Notes under the pieces: generated by a model | The model's input: only the letters and a program-made list of their open reading frames with translations | What the model was told of the DNA's origin: nothing | Database searches by the model: none | Assembly: GCA_025201375.1 (NCBI GenBank) | Contig: JAIWZP010000063.1 | Span: 1 to 64,000 of the forward strand | From: Gongronella butleri | Taxonomy: Eukaryota > Mucoromycota > Mucoromycetes > Mucorales > Cunninghamellaceae | Reading direction: 5' to 3' | Length of the DNA stretch: 64,000 nt | Position numbers and translations under genes: made by a program | Shown here: positions 22,651 through 34,060 of the stretch, one piece after another | How positions within the stretch are numbered: position 1 is the first letter of the stretch | How the letters are laid out: the number at the start of each line of letters is the position of its first letter

Positions 22651-23115
22651 ATGCCCAATCCCAAGTTCACGCTCTTCAATTGGAAGGAGGGTGATGTCTT
22701 TACGGACCAGGATGGCAAGCGGCACGTGTATGACTGGTGCGGCGAAGAATTGGGCGAGGAGGCGTACAACAAGCTCCGTGTTGGCGACCAGGTGCGCCTC
22801 GTGTTGATGGACGTGGAGAAGAGCGCCGATGGGTATCGTTGCTGGGAAAAGATTTATTTCACCATCACCAAGATCAATTACTACACAAAAGACAGCGTGA
22901 ACATCCCACGCACGTATTTTGGCACCGCCGAGAACACCTATCGAATGGACCCCGAAGAAAAGCTCAGGTACGTCCGCACAGGCGATGAAATCTCCTTTCA
23001 AAAAAACAACATCATCGAAATTCCTGGCTGGACGACCGATACACCGCTTCCGCAGCCCAATGCCAAGGATGTGCAAAGGTCGATCGATTATATGGACCGA
23101 AAGCTCTACCAATAG
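22651..23115 (+). CDS. Conserved-looking 154-aa protein of unknown function
   Basis: Single exon with codon use and composition like real genes. The sequence is compact and globular, rich in aromatic residues, with YRCWEKIYFTITKINYY and DSVNIPRTYFG as the most distinctive parts. No membrane segment or signal peptide is present. It starts 177 bp after the Irc3-like stop on the same strand, following a T-rich leader. I do not recognise the family with certainty. The stretch WEKIYF.ITKI could belong to a small beta-barrel domain, but this is a guess. The start is the first ATG and is preceded by GCAAGTA. Confidence 0.7.
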   Translation: MPNPKFTLFNWKEGDVFTDQDGKRHVYDWCGEELGEEAYNKLRVGDQVRLVLMDVEKSADGYRCWEKIYFTITKINYYTKDSVNIPRTYFGTAENTYRMDPEEKLRYVRTGDEISFQKNNIIEIPGWTTDTPLPQPNAKDVQRSIDYMDRKLYQ

Positions 23116-23259
23116 ATCTTTTTTCTAGTAAATGGTAAAAAAGATATTTATTACAGGTGGGGTCTATGAGGATAAAAGGAGGGACATCAAATAGGCAGAA
23201 GAATAAAAAAAAAAAGACGGAATTGGGAAGGAATGGAAGGGTAAAAGATGAGAATTGGA

Positions 23260-24691
23260 TCAAGATACAATGGGTGGAGGGAGGCGATAAATCATAGAAA
23301 GCAAGGAGAGGAGCGCGATGAGACGAGGTTGCAATGTGGGATTGCGCTGGAGCCATTGGGGTAGGCGACACAGCAGCCAAGGATGGCGATGCCAAAAGGG
23401 ATGTTGACGGAGAGAATGCAGAGAAGCAGGGCCAGTTCCAGACTTGGCAACAAGGACGAGGCGCGACAAAAGCAGCGCAACAATGACGAGATGATAAAAA
23501 AGCGGCGCACGGCGACGCTGGGCAACGACAAGCGTGGTTGTGGACGAATGGCGTGCAAGAGTAGACGAAATGGGCGGTGGCGGCTCGGGTGGCGTGTCTG
23601 CAGGCGCGTCTGTCCACAGCGATTGCATGAATTGTGCGGGGTTTGTCCATGCGGCCGTGAAAAAGGAGGTTGTGGCGGTCGGTGGCGGATGAGGCGGCTC
23701 TGGTGGCTCCTTTGGCAACGGCGGCTGTGTAGGGTGATGATGGTGATAGTAATGATGGTGATGGTGGTGCACTTGCTGCGGCTCGGGCGACGCGGTCGGC
23801 GAAAAAGGCGCAAAAGTGGATAAAGGGGTGGATGGTGGCGTATGAATGGCGCTTAATGGCAACGGCGACGCCAGCGAGTCGAGCAGTGCATCGTCGACGA
23901 GGTGAAGCACGTGTGAAACGTCGGCATCGAGACGCGCTTGGTAATCATCGAGCTGATCACGCGTCAAATGGAGCGAAAGCGCGTCTTTTTTGATTTCGTC
24001 GGCGTCCAGGGCCCCATCAAAGTCGTCAAATTCGTCGTCGCCGCCCTGGTCACTGCTGCTTGAGACGTCGTCGGCAAAAGACGCGGCGTGTGGCTGGTCT
24101 AGGCTGCGATAAGCTTCTTGAAGTAGTTTTTGTACCGAATTCGTCATGGCGTCAATATCGGTTTCATGCTGCGGGACAAAAAGTGGCGATTTTTCTTTCT
24201 TGTCGCGCCGCTCAGGGGTAATGGACGAGCTGGCGGCAGCGTCATGTTGATTTGAATGTAATGGATGCGTGTGTTTTTGAATTTGATGGGAGGCTAGCCA
24301 AGTGGCGTGTGTCACCTCCAGCCTTTTGAATTAAAAAAAAAATAAAATAAAAAATGAGTGTCAATTGTGCAACCAACAACAAAAGACGCCCAAACAGCAG
24401 GAATTGATGCGCCTTTTTCAAATTTTATACCTCTGCAGCCGTGTTTCCATTTGCTGCAGGAGCACAAAAGTGTCAGTGATGGTCTGCTGCATTTTTCCAA
24501 GCGTGTCATGCACCTAAAGAAAGACAGAAAACGAGTGAGTTCGAGTGTCGAGCCGAGAAGGGGGCCGTTTTGCTTACAGACTCGTCGTGTGGGAGCGAAA
24601 CAACGACATTTTTCTCCACGACAGCTATTGCGGCCGTGTAGGGAGGCGGAGGCGACACCAGTGAATGACGGTGGCTCTTGTCACTGGTCAT
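23260..24691 (-). CDS. Coiled-coil protein with His/Pro-rich middle and C-terminal membrane segment
   Basis: Three exons (24691-24578, 24513-24431, 24322-23260) give 419 residues. The N-terminal third forms a heptad-like helix across exons 2 and 3 (HDTLGKMQQTITDTFVLLQQ followed by METRLQRLEVTHA). An acidic Ser/Asp-rich stretch, a second helical segment (LTRDQLDDYQARLDADVSHV), a His tract interleaved with Tyr, a long Pro-rich linker and a hydrophobic helix (LFYHLVIVALLLSRLVLVA) follow. A membrane-anchored scaffold or tether is plausible, but no family was recognised. It is convergent with the 154-aa gene. Splice joins keep the frame through GT-AG introns. Confidence 0.72.
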
Positions 24692-25055
24692 GCAGTGGGC
24701 AGATACCTGATGCTAAGCAAAGAAACACGCAGAAAACAAAAAAAGGAGAGAAAAAGTAAAGAAAAAGAGAGACAAAAGGCGTAATGGGATGGATGACCCC
24801 ACTTTTTTTTTTTTCATTGCCAAGTTTTCAATGTCCGCGTGCGACGCGGGTGTGCGACCGCTAGAGATTTCTGTGCACCCCATTTTACGTTTTTGCCCAA
24901 AGGTTGGCAGATTTCCATGTTTTTATTGATTTTGACTTGCAATTCAGAGGTATACAATGCAATTGGATGCGAGCGGATGAGATGAGAGTCGTAGATGACA
25001 AATATGTCAATGAATGGAATAGATAGGTTGGCTTTTTGTCGTCTTTTTTTTTTTT
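24692..25055. other. Intergenic between two minus-strand genes
   Basis: Holds the promoter of the coiled-coil gene and the 3' region of the zinc-knuckle gene. It contains A/G-rich DNA up to 24780 and a T-run at 24802-24813. No coding signal was seen. Confidence 0.45.
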
Positions 25056-26893
25056 TTAGCGTCGGCGTGGTGGTGGAGTGTTGTTGTCGAAGCGAAGATG
25101 CGAATTCTGCTGTGCATAGCCGCCTGCGTAGCTTGGAACACGCGCGGGGCTGGGTGCGTGTGGGAGAGATGAGCGAGGGAAGGCAAGTGAGTGTGACGAG
25201 GCGCTATTTCGTGCGGATTGCGTGCGGCGCTGCTGTTCATTCCAATTGCGACGGCCATTCATGGCATTTTCGGTGGGCGGGTGTCGCTCGGGTCGTGCAA
25301 GGCGCTGGAACACGTTGCTGCTGCCGCTGCCATGCGAACTGCTGGGGCTCGCGTCACGCGACGCGTCCTTGTCGCGGTTTTTCTTCTTGGATCGCTTCCT
25401 GCGCTTCTTTTTCGCGTCCGAATCGTCGTCATTGGTGTCCGATTCTGTGCTAGTGCTGCCACCGCGCTTCTGGCCGCGCTGCTGTAAATGAGGAGGCAAC
25501 TGACTGGCGAATGGCGCGTGGGCATCGAATCGGTCGTCGCGACCACGCCGCTTGCTCCTGTCGTGCTGGCCCCCATTCGTCTGCCTAAGCTCGTGAAGAG
25601 ACGCTGGAAAAGGCTCGTCACGGAAAATCGAGGGCACAGACTGAGCGCGACGCGACAAATCCGGGCAATCCTGGAAATAAAACAAAAAAACATCAGATTT
25701 CATGTTTTTCTTTTTTTTCCCTTCATTTTTTTTTCATCCTTACATCGCCATAGTGGCCGAATTGAGCGCATTCGTAGCAATAGCGGGTGTTGGAGGTAAC
25801 AGGCTGGAAGCGATCGCCCTCATAGGCTTGGAAAACGATCATGCAATTCTAAAATACAAAAAAAAAAAAAAACCATCAAGAAACGTCCTCGCTTGCCTAA
25901 TGAAATCCTTTTTGCTTACATAGTCGGTGTGATCAAAGCCATGACAATGCTTGCACTCGCGATTATTGCGCTCATTGGGGCAATTCTGGCAGAATTTGCG
26001 AGAAACGCGTCAGTTTGGCCAAAAATCCCTTGGCACACGTCTGATTCTTACCGCAATCATGTGGCCGCGCTGCTTGCATCGATGGCAAGGCTCGATGGCG
26101 TAGCAGCGGTCCAGCTGGCTGTGTCGCTCGCCACAATTTAGGCACTACATAAAAAAAAAACCAGGTCAAACGACGCGCCTCGCTTGGCGCTCATTATGCT
26201 TACTCGCTCGCATTGATTGGCATTGTGGCCGGGGATATGGCAGGTAAAGCAGAGCGTTGGAGGACGGCGTGCACCAATGGAAGTGCCAATGGCATGAGGA
26301 TTTTTGTTGGATCGGTCGCGAATCTGGCTGTCAATGATGCCCTGCAGCTTGAGATTCAGTGATTCCTCTTCCGAATCATTGTCCTCCTCGTCCATGTACT
26401 TGGCCTGCGTGAGATTGGCAAGCTGGATATCCAAATGACGCACCACGGGATTCTCCTCGTCCTTTTCCTCGATTTCATCCATGTACATGCTGTCATCACT
26501 GCTGCTAATGCTCACGTGAGACGCCTGCGAGGCAATGCTGATTACAGAGTGCATGTCGTCGTCCTTTTCATCCTGCGCCGTCGTGCTGCTGCCGCTGATC
26601 ACCATTGGTGAGGCCATTTTTTGTGCCACATCCTCCTTTTGCACCGACTCGCCTAGCGCACCCGTCCCATACTGAAGCATGCTCATAAGCCGATCCTCCG
26701 TGTCGCTGTCTAGATCATGGTCACTGTTGTTTTGATTCAGAAAACAATAAGATAAAGGGTCAGATCGCCTTGTTTTCTTTTTTTTTTTTTCTCGCTCGTT
26801 TCTAACCCAACCCGCGTCTACTTGCCTGTCGCTGCGCTGATCCTGCTCGTATTGCTCCAAAAGAGCAAGCTCTTCCTCGTCCTCGTCAAACAT
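25056..26893 (-). CDS. Air1/Air2-like zinc-knuckle protein (TRAMP RNA surveillance)
   Basis: Six exons (26893-26826, 26723-26204, 26144-26052, 25985-25920, 25848-25744, 25670-25056) give 488 residues. An acidic N-terminus (MFDEDEEELALLEQYEQ) precedes five consecutive CCHC knuckles: CFTCHIPGHNANQC, CLNCGERHSQLDRC, CHRCKQRGHMIANC, CKHCHGFDHTDYNC and CYECAQFGHYGDDC. Five knuckles in a row is the hallmark of Air1/Air2/ZCCHC7, the RNA-binding subunit of the nuclear TRAMP polyadenylation complex that feeds RNAs to the exosome. The C-terminus is long, basic and Ser/Arg-rich (KKKRRKRSKKKNRDKD), probably nuclear-localising. Introns fall between or inside knuckles, and intron 1 is GC-AG (GACAG|GCAAGT). 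The second knuckle lacks the usual glycine spacing. Confidence 0.85.
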
Positions 26894-27028
26894 GGGGGAC
26901 AAAGACAATTAAAAAAAAAAAAAAAAAAGAAAGAAGGGCAAGCTTGAAAATTTGACCCCTTCTGACCGCAATTTTGTCGTGGATCATTCAAACCCCGACT
27001 TTGGAACGCCTCAATTGGCTCCATTTCT

Positions 27029-27512
27029 TTATTGTTGGCCACTGGAAGACGATGCTGACGCGATACTGGGGGGATCGCGATTGAATTTGGCCCTGTATGC
27101 CTCGAACTTGATGTCATCCAGAGACTGTGGGAAGAAAAATGCGTGAAAAGGGGCATGTTTGGGCTTTTTGTTTACTGGAGGATCATACCTCGTGCGCCAC
27201 GTAATGCGAGCATTTAAAGCACCAGATGGACAAATCGCTGTAACTGAGGCAAACGGCGTGATCGGTTGCTTCACAATGCTTTTTCATGTGGCCATGGCGG
27301 TAGCGTGAGCATAGGATGGCGCCACAATGCAAGCATTGCCAATTCTCGGCGGCGTCGTCGCATTCTTGGCACGGCACGTCCACGCCGACTTTTACAGCCG
27401 ACGTGTCGGTGGGAATATGCGGACAGTCGGTCAGCACCGTCACTGCAAAGCCCATACCTTCCTGTAGGCCCTCAAAAGTCATGTCACTGTCTTGGTCGTG
27501 AGAGGACGACAT
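27029..27512 (-). CDS. Stand-alone zf-UBP (ubiquitin C-terminus binding) protein
   Basis: Two exons (27512-27189, 27124-27029) give 139 residues. Most of the protein is one zf-UBP/BUZ finger: CQECDDAAENWQCLHCGAIL, then CSRYRHGHMKKHCEATDH, then WCFKCSHYVAHE. This is the order of Cys/His ligands seen in HDAC6 and ubiquitin-specific proteases, where the finger binds the free C-terminal Gly-Gly of ubiquitin. No catalytic domain is attached, so the protein may be a ubiquitin-tail adaptor. The short C-terminal exon adds a basic helix (DDIKFEAYRAKFNRD) and a Ser/Gln end. The start MSSSHDQDSD is preferred over an upstream in-frame TTT-rich leader. It lies 135 bp upstream of the Air-like gene on the same strand. 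Confidence 0.85.
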
Positions 27513-27998
27513 GGTGAAAAGGGGGAAAAGAAAAAAAAAAGTGGAGAAGAAAATGAGAAACAAGCGGGCGCCGCGACGGAACCTCCAAAAAAAGGTCATT
27601 GGTCTTGATCTCCGCCCCCACCCCTAGCCATCCACTTTCTCAAAATCCGCGAAGCTTTTTTTTTTTCGAAGCAAGCAAATAAAACGCGTTAAACGAGAGG
27701 GGAAAGCGCGATTGCGCGCACATTTTTGTATTTTTTGTTGCTTTCAAGGTCCTCGACAATCGAAAAAGACGCGCAATGGTTGCAGCCAATCAGCGTGCTT
27801 ACAAATCAAAGTCCGCCAACTCATTGGCTCGGTTTTTCGGCCGCCGAATTGCCGAAAAGGACGCGTTTCTTGAACGGAGCCATAAAATTGACATGTTACG
27901 GCCATACGATTCTGAAAGCGCCAGATCCCGTCCGATCTCTGCAGCGATCCAGAATACGGCCTGGTTAGTACTGCGGTGAGAGATCACGCGGGAATACC
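27513..27998. other. Intergenic, no gene seen
   Basis: Contains the zf-UBP promoter region and, from about 27600, DNA next to the LINE insertion site. Short ORFs have no support. Confidence 0.4.
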
Positions 27999-28016
27999 AG
28001 GTGCTGTAATTTTTTT
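27999..28016. repeat. Left target-site duplication of the LINE
   Basis: AGGTGCTGTAATTTTTT occurs here and again at 33899-33916, bracketing the LINE. The T part merges with the complement of the element's poly-A tail, so the certain part is the first 12 bases. Confidence 0.75.
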
Positions 28017-28329
28017 TTTTTTTGTATTTGAACGTCATTTTTATTGATTACAATAAAGAAAATGGGTATAATGAGGTTCTGAAACAGCCGTCATGATGAG
28101 GGGACTGAGTACGTGACTGAACGGATCAATGTGTGATGGTGGGGAGAGAGGGGGGAAGGTAGAGAGGACATTGGAGATATATTGGTGGTGTGAGGTAAGG
28201 GTTGAAGGTTGGGAGGTAAGAAAGGTACGCGAAGGTACGAAAGGTACGAGGGATTGGATGAGAAGGTGTATTATGATTGGGAAATCAGGGGGTTCTTGCA
28301 TTGTCATAATCATATTCATGAGCATATAA

Positions 28330-28410
<81 letters not shown>

Positions 28411-28437
28411 TGATTTAATGCAGCAATGTGTAGGAGC

Positions 28438-31400
28438 TTACTCCACTGTGGACAGGGGGTTGATAATGGTGCGTTGGATTAATGAAAGGAGTTTGGAAAG
28501 ATGCGGAAGCCAAGGTTCGTTGCCACCCTCAGGGTGTTGTCGGAGGGCCGTGAAATGTCGTGTCCATACAAACCAAGCTGTGGTGATGAGGACTTGGAAC
28601 AGGAGTGTACGATTGCGAATGTGACGGTGTGGTGTGAGAGAAATGAGATATTCTGTGATAAAATGAGGGGTTATCACATTGTGGGGGAAAAAATGCTGCG
28701 TAACGGCCTCCCAGAGTGGCCATTTGGAGGGGCACGTCACAAGCATGTGATCTGCATCTTCTTCTAGGTGATTTTGGCAGAAGAGGCATCGTTCATGCTC
28801 GGTGATGTGCAGACGGAATAGGACAGCGCGGCAAGGTATTTTTTGGTGAATGGTGCGGATGAGAAGGGTGCGTGCAAAAGGTTGTAGTCGTGTTTTCCAT
28901 ACCAGATTGGCTTTTGTGTATTTGGCGGGGGGATCAGGGGAATTGGATACGATGTATGTGATGAAATCCTTCCTTGGAGTCTTGTAGTATGTCCACAGTG
29001 GGTGTGAGCCCAAAAAAGTAGTGAGAGGAGTATTGGGAGGGGAAAGTTGGTCATAAATAGGGAATATGGAGTGTATGAATGATAGGGTTGGAGGATGTGG
29101 TCTTTGATCCGTTAAAGAAAAGGAGGGAATAGGGTATTTTGATGGGGATTGGAACATAGTCAAGGAGTGTAATAGCAAATGGCGTATATGGTCGGGGTGG
29201 TCCCAAAGGAGGAAAATGGATTTGAGCCATCGTTGCTTCAAGTAGACATTTTGCAAACGTGGGTCTTGTACCCCAAAACCACCATATTCACGGGGGGTAT
29301 AAATAATGGTCTTCTTAATCTTGGGTGTGTGTGGCCATATGAATTTGTAAATAATTGCTGATAAAGATTGAAAGAAAGGGTTAGAAGGTTGGTATACATG
29401 AAACTTGTAATAGATTGTCGGGAGGATGAGGGTATTCATGACTGTGATTTTGCCACGGATGGACAGTCCTCTGCCAGAGTATAGATTAACCATGGATTTG
29501 ATTTTGTCGAGAATGTTGAGGTCGATTGCTTTTCTCTGTGTAAAGGTAAAAGGCAGGGGAAAACCAAGATATTTGGGTATAGATGCGGATTGTGCATGGT
29601 GGTGTTGTATACTGCCAAAAGCGTCATGAAGAATTCGTGTCCATGTGTTGGTTACCTTGCCATTGAGGGCAATGGCTTCCGTTTTGTTGCGATTGAACCG
29701 GGTATTCGACACGGCACAGTAGGCGTTCATGTGTTTTGTCAATTGAAGGACATCCTGGAGATCTTGAACAAATACATTCACATCATCTGCGTACGCTTGG
29801 ACATAGAGTGTGACAGGTTGAGCTGTTTCAGTAAGGAGTGACTGGATTCTGGTGGTGGTGCTAGTGGAGGATGTGGAGGAGTGTGAAGTGGATCGGGTAG
29901 ATGTGGTCGGGGAGGATGGTGTATCGTCGGTGGGTGCATATTGGGGTGTCATGTGATGGTCTGTCGTTAGTTGTGGAGTGATTGGTGGTGAGGTGATGTG
30001 ATATCCTTTGAAGGAGGAATCCTGGATGATAGACAAAAGAAAAGGTTCAAGAGCAAGATTGAAAAGAATGGGTGATATAGGGTCTCCTTGGCGGAGCCCT
30101 CGTTGTTGATGTATAATTGGTGAGAAATATCCGTTAATGTTGATGGAGATGTGGTTGGTGAAGAGAAGGTTTGCAATGCAGTTAATGAATGTTTGGTGAA
30201 ATCCGAATTTAACTAGAGTTGCTTCCAGATATGGGCGATAACATCGATCATAGGCTTTTTCTTGATCTAATAGTAAGGCCTGGCCAGGATGATTAGTACG
30301 TTTTGCATGGTCCATTACCAGTTTGAGCGTAAGGCCATTATTTGCGATGAATCGATGCGGTAAGAAACCAGATTGATGACGATTGATGATTGTGTCGGCG
30401 ACGGGTACCAGGCGTTTGTTGAGGATGCGGGTGAAAATCTTGGCGTCGCAGTTTGTTAGGGCGATGGGGCGCCAATTTTTAAGTTGTGTCAAATCGCCTT
30501 TTTTGGGGAGAAGGCGGACTCGGACATCTCTCCAAGATATAGGATATAAGGAATGGGAGAGAGCGTCATTGTAAATTTGGATAAGTAAAGGTTGGATATG
30601 TGTGAAAGAAAAAAGGAGCCTAAGGTAAGTATAGCCCAGACCATCCGAGCCAGGGCTGCTTTCTTTGCTACGTTTGGCGGAACTGAGGGCTTCATCAAGG
30701 AGTTCATCCAGGGTGATATCCTTGATAAGGTCTTCATTATCCTCTTTGGACACGGTTGGTGAATGAATTGAAGCGAGGTAGTTGTCAATGTCAGATATTG
30801 AGACTGGATCACTGGTGTACAATTTTTGGTAGAAATCATGTGCTATGGTCTCAAGTCGGTGTTGGTGTTGTGAGTTAAAGCCATTGGTTAGTAGGTTAGC
30901 CTCTGGGGGTGGCAAACTTTCTGGGCCAGTAAGATTTGTGATATGTTGTGCTTGTTGTCGTGTGATATGTAGATGCTTGAGGTATTTGGCCGATTTCTCA
31001 CCCTTCTCCATCCATTTTTCACCTGCTCGTAAGGCATCAATGTCGACCAATTCCTGTTGTAGCGATTTGATCTGTTGTTCAAGAGGTGTAATATATCGTT
31101 CCTGGAAATCCAAAGGCAATTTGGCGCGTAGTAGTCGATTCCTTCGGCTCATCATCTGTTTGAGTAGCTTCCGTCTCCATGGAATGTAATCTTGAGCGAA
31201 TCTTTTGGTGGTTTGTGCTGTGAGGTGTTTAATCTCTTCCCAAAGGTCTTGAGGTTGAGTGTATGGGACTGATGTACTTTTTTTTTGTATAAAGGTCTTG
31301 GATGCTGTAGTGATATATTACCTCGCCAGAGCCCGGGGCCCATGGGGTTAATGCCCAAAGCAATTGAGCAGGTGAGTAAAAGGTGGTCTGACCATGGGAA

Positions 31401-32114
31401 CGGGTCAATTTGGCATTCAAGTATGTTGTTTTGAATATGTTTGCTGGCATAAATGTAATCTAGTGTGGAGGGTGTTAAGTAGTGGCGATGAAAGGTGGCG
31501 CGTGAGGAAAGATCCTCTTTGTTGTTGTCAAAACAATTGTATAGGTGTGTGTTGATAAGGTTGAGCCAGGAATCAGGTGGGCGTGCATAAGTGTTGACAT
31601 GTAAGTCTCGGTGGATATCATAATTGAAGTCTCCCGTAATTATAAATTTCTGTTGTAGGTCGATAATCCCTGTTTCATGTAGATCTTGGAGATTGTTAGT
31701 CATGGTTTCAAAAAATACCTTCTTGTCCCGGTTGCGGTGTACTGGGCCATATAGAGTCAGTAGATGGAAAGGTGGAAAAAAGGATTGATCGTGTGATACT
31801 TGACAGAGAATGGCTCGGTGTTGCATAATGGATGGGCCAGGTGGGAGATCAATGGGTTTGAGTTTGATACGAGAGTTGAAGGTGATTATAGCACAATGAG
31901 GGGTCCATATAGCTTGTGAGCCAGGAATGTTGAATAATTTGTTAGTAAAAGGTATGTCTTTGTCAATCATTCTTGTTTCTTGTAAGGTAAGAATGTCGAT
32001 TTTTTGGGTGCGTAGGTGTCGAATGAGCGATAATCGGTCTGTGGAACTGTTAGTTTTGCGTACACTGTTAACATTCAGCGATGCAATTTTCAAGTTAGTG
32101 GTGTTTTTGGTCAT
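28438..32114 (-). pseudogene. LINE ORF2: AP endonuclease, reverse transcriptase, C-terminal zinc motif
   Basis: Endonuclease part 32114 to about 31290: KIASLNVNSVRK, LTLQETRM, ITGDFNYD and SDHLLL are the expected catalytic motifs. Reverse transcriptase part about 31290-28438: HQSGFLPHR, LDQEKAYDR, RGLRQGDPISPILFNLALEP and the catalytic AYADDVN. A C-terminal CLFCQNHLEEDADHML motif follows. The two parts are in different frames. The switch fits a one-base change in the A9 run at about 31278-31286, after which the RT frame reads sensibly upstream (EEIKHLTAQTTKRFAQDYIP). RNase H is not seen. Classed as a pseudogene because of the break, but the rest is undamaged. Confidence 0.85.
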
Positions 32115-32158
32115 AATGGAATAAAATCTGGGGGGGGGATGTCAGTGGTGTCGATTGA

Positions 32159-33897
32159 CTATTGGCATTGACCGGTATCCCCCACCCGGGATGACGGGTT
32201 GGGAGACGTATGGTCTTGTGAGCCATCGAGTTGTGTAATCAGGGAGTCTTGGGTGTTGGTAGTCTCTGTATTAGACATGGTTAGTGGGGGTAAGTCTTGT
32301 GATGGTAACAAAGGGTTAGTGCTATCAAACTGGTGTCTCGCGGCTATCTCGGCACGAGAGGGATTGGGTGTCCCTAAAGGGTGAGTGTGACGGGAGTCCG
32401 GGGGACGCTCTGCATCGTGTCTCAATCCACTCAATTCATCTTCATCGAGTTCCATGAGGCAGCTATGGTCACTGTCATCATCCTCGTGATCCATTTCATC
32501 CTCCTTGTAATCTCCATCGTCGCTGTCAGACGGTTCGTCTTCGGTGCTGAGCGTTTTAAGCATGCTGTGTGCATTAGCTCCCAAGGAGCGTGCACTCGTA
32601 CGAGTTTTACCTTTTTGGGGTTGCACAGTCGTTGTTCTATGCATGGTGGGTTGTGTCACTGTGGGGGGTGGCACGTCAGTATTTTCTTCTTTTTCGTTTT
32701 TTTTTTGTTAGTGGATTTGTTCTTTTGGATTGTTTTTTTTGTGTTTGTCTTATTGATGATTGTCGAGGGCGTGGTAAGGGTTACGTCCTTGGCGGGGAGT
32801 GGGTTGCTAATCGCGTCGTTGGGAGGATCCTCCAAGGTAGCGAGGGGTGCATACCGCGATTGGTGTAAACCTGATTGAAAAGGAGGTTGGGCAGTGGTGA
32901 TAGTGGGGACATCCAGTTGGGTTTTGCGTGGCTTCTTGGAATTGTGTGCTTTGTCCTTGCATTCGGCCGCCGTGTGTCCGAAATTGTTGCATTGATAACA
33001 TCTGGTGGCAGCCTTTTTCTTTGGGCACTCACGAATGATATGGTCCTCAGCATGGCAGTAACGACACCATGGCTTCATGACGCGTGTTACTACATGACAA
33101 TAATTGCTGCTGTTTTCGTTGTGGGAATCCTTGCCAAGTGAGAGCACATGGCCAAATTCCGGATATTCATCGATGTCGTACATTTGTTGAAGGAGGGCAT
33201 AACCATGTCCCTGAAAGGACAGATTACTTTGATCACGAAGGAGACCAAGGTCGATCACTTTCCCAAAAACGGAAAGTGCCTCGAATAAATGCTCGGTTGT
33301 CTTACTAAAACCTTGATCGTGCTTAAAGTTGGGAATGTTGGATAGACTGAGGTAGACCACCTTGCCGACATCATCCAGGGCAGTCTTGGGCAAGAGTTTG
33401 ATCTTTTGTTTGGGGTAAATGATACCATGGACGTGCAGCTTGTTTTCCACCGCCAAAGAGGAGGGGTAGACTTCCAGATAATTGCGCTTTTCAAAAATAC
33501 GTTTACGGACTTGGAGGATGGCATCCTCCTTATATTGGTTGTACAAGAGATCAATGTGGTCGTCCGGATTGGGTAATCCGCGCACGAGCCCGATATCAAA
33601 AAGGAGGGCGCCGTCAGAGCGGGCCACACGCAAAAGATTGGTAGAAATGGTAGTCAGCGAATCGAACATGGACTTTTGGAACTGCTCATGGGTGTCGGGG
33701 TGGATCAAGGACTGCTTGATCATGATGCGTGCCAAAGGAGGCGGGGTTGGGGTGCTGGGTGTAGTCAAATCAGTTGTCGTCCCGTGTTTGTTGAGGGCGA
33801 CTACGCCTGATTGAGCTACATTGGCGTAGGTGCGAGTAATTGGGGTTGGGCTAGCCAAGCCAGGGTCAATTTCCGGAGGAAAGTTGGGAAGAGCCAT
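32159..33897 (-). pseudogene. LINE ORF1 (nucleic-acid binding, two CCHC knuckles), frame break near the middle
   Basis: The first part (33897-32656) encodes MALPNFPPEIDPGL, a central region and two knuckles, CRYCHAEDHIIREC and CYQCNNFGHTAAEC, then a Lys/Thr-rich tail. The second part (32674-32159) continues in another frame as an acidic Ser/Asp-rich segment. The shift is in or next to the A10 run near 32699-32708, so the original ORF1 was probably one protein. ORF1 proteins of LINEs coat their RNA and form the retrotransposition particle. Confidence 0.75.
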
Positions 33898-33898
33898 G

Positions 33899-33916
33899 AG
33901 GTGCTGTAATTTTTTT
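33899..33916. repeat. Right target-site duplication of the LINE
   Basis: Matches 27999-28016. On the minus strand it lies just before the ORF1 start codon, so the element has almost no 5' UTR. Confidence 0.75.
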
Positions 33917-34060
33917 GAACGTTTAGTTTTTTCTTGAATGCAAAAAAAAAACCAAAGTTTTTAATCAAGTTCTGAAACGGCCGTCGTCTTGAAGGGACCT
34001 ATGGCGTGGAGGGCACGAATTCGAATGGATGCGATGGATGGTCATGAAGACGGAATTTGG
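33917..34060 (-). mobile_element. Older, 5'-truncated LINE 3' end
   Basis: 33917-34010 resembles the 3' end of the adjacent LINE (28024-28110); the best anchor is GTTCTGAAACGGCCGTC versus GTTCTGAAACAGCCGTC. It is in the same orientation, lacks coding sequence and is followed at 34061-34075 by GGTGCCGTAATTTTT, a near copy of the same target sequence. This suggests an earlier truncated insertion at the same target. Confidence 0.6.

Larger units (their letters stand above)
28011..33898 (-). mobile_element. Near full-length non-LTR retrotransposon (LINE) with ORF1 and EN-RT ORF2
   Basis: A 5.9-kb element on the minus strand. It starts almost at the ORF1 ATG (33897), continues with a CCHC-knuckle ORF1 and an endonuclease-reverse transcriptase ORF2, and ends in a 3' UTR with a poly-A tail (T-run 28011-28023). 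A second, longer A-rich tract lies inside the 3' UTR at 28331-28410. It is flanked by 12-18-bp duplications. Two frame breaks, both in long A-runs, interrupt otherwise intact ORFs, so the insertion is young or the runs contain sequencing errors. The clade was not determined; the ORF order and C-terminal CCHC-like motif fit the L1/Tad-like groups. Confidence 0.9.

Noticed and set aside
23383..23823. Arg/Met-rich plus-strand frame opposite the coiled-coil gene
   Set aside because: Antisense shadow of a Pro/His-rich coding region.
28041..28325. 94-aa frame in the LINE 3' UTR
   Set aside because: No LINE protein motif; follows the ORF2 stop and lies in UTR sequence.
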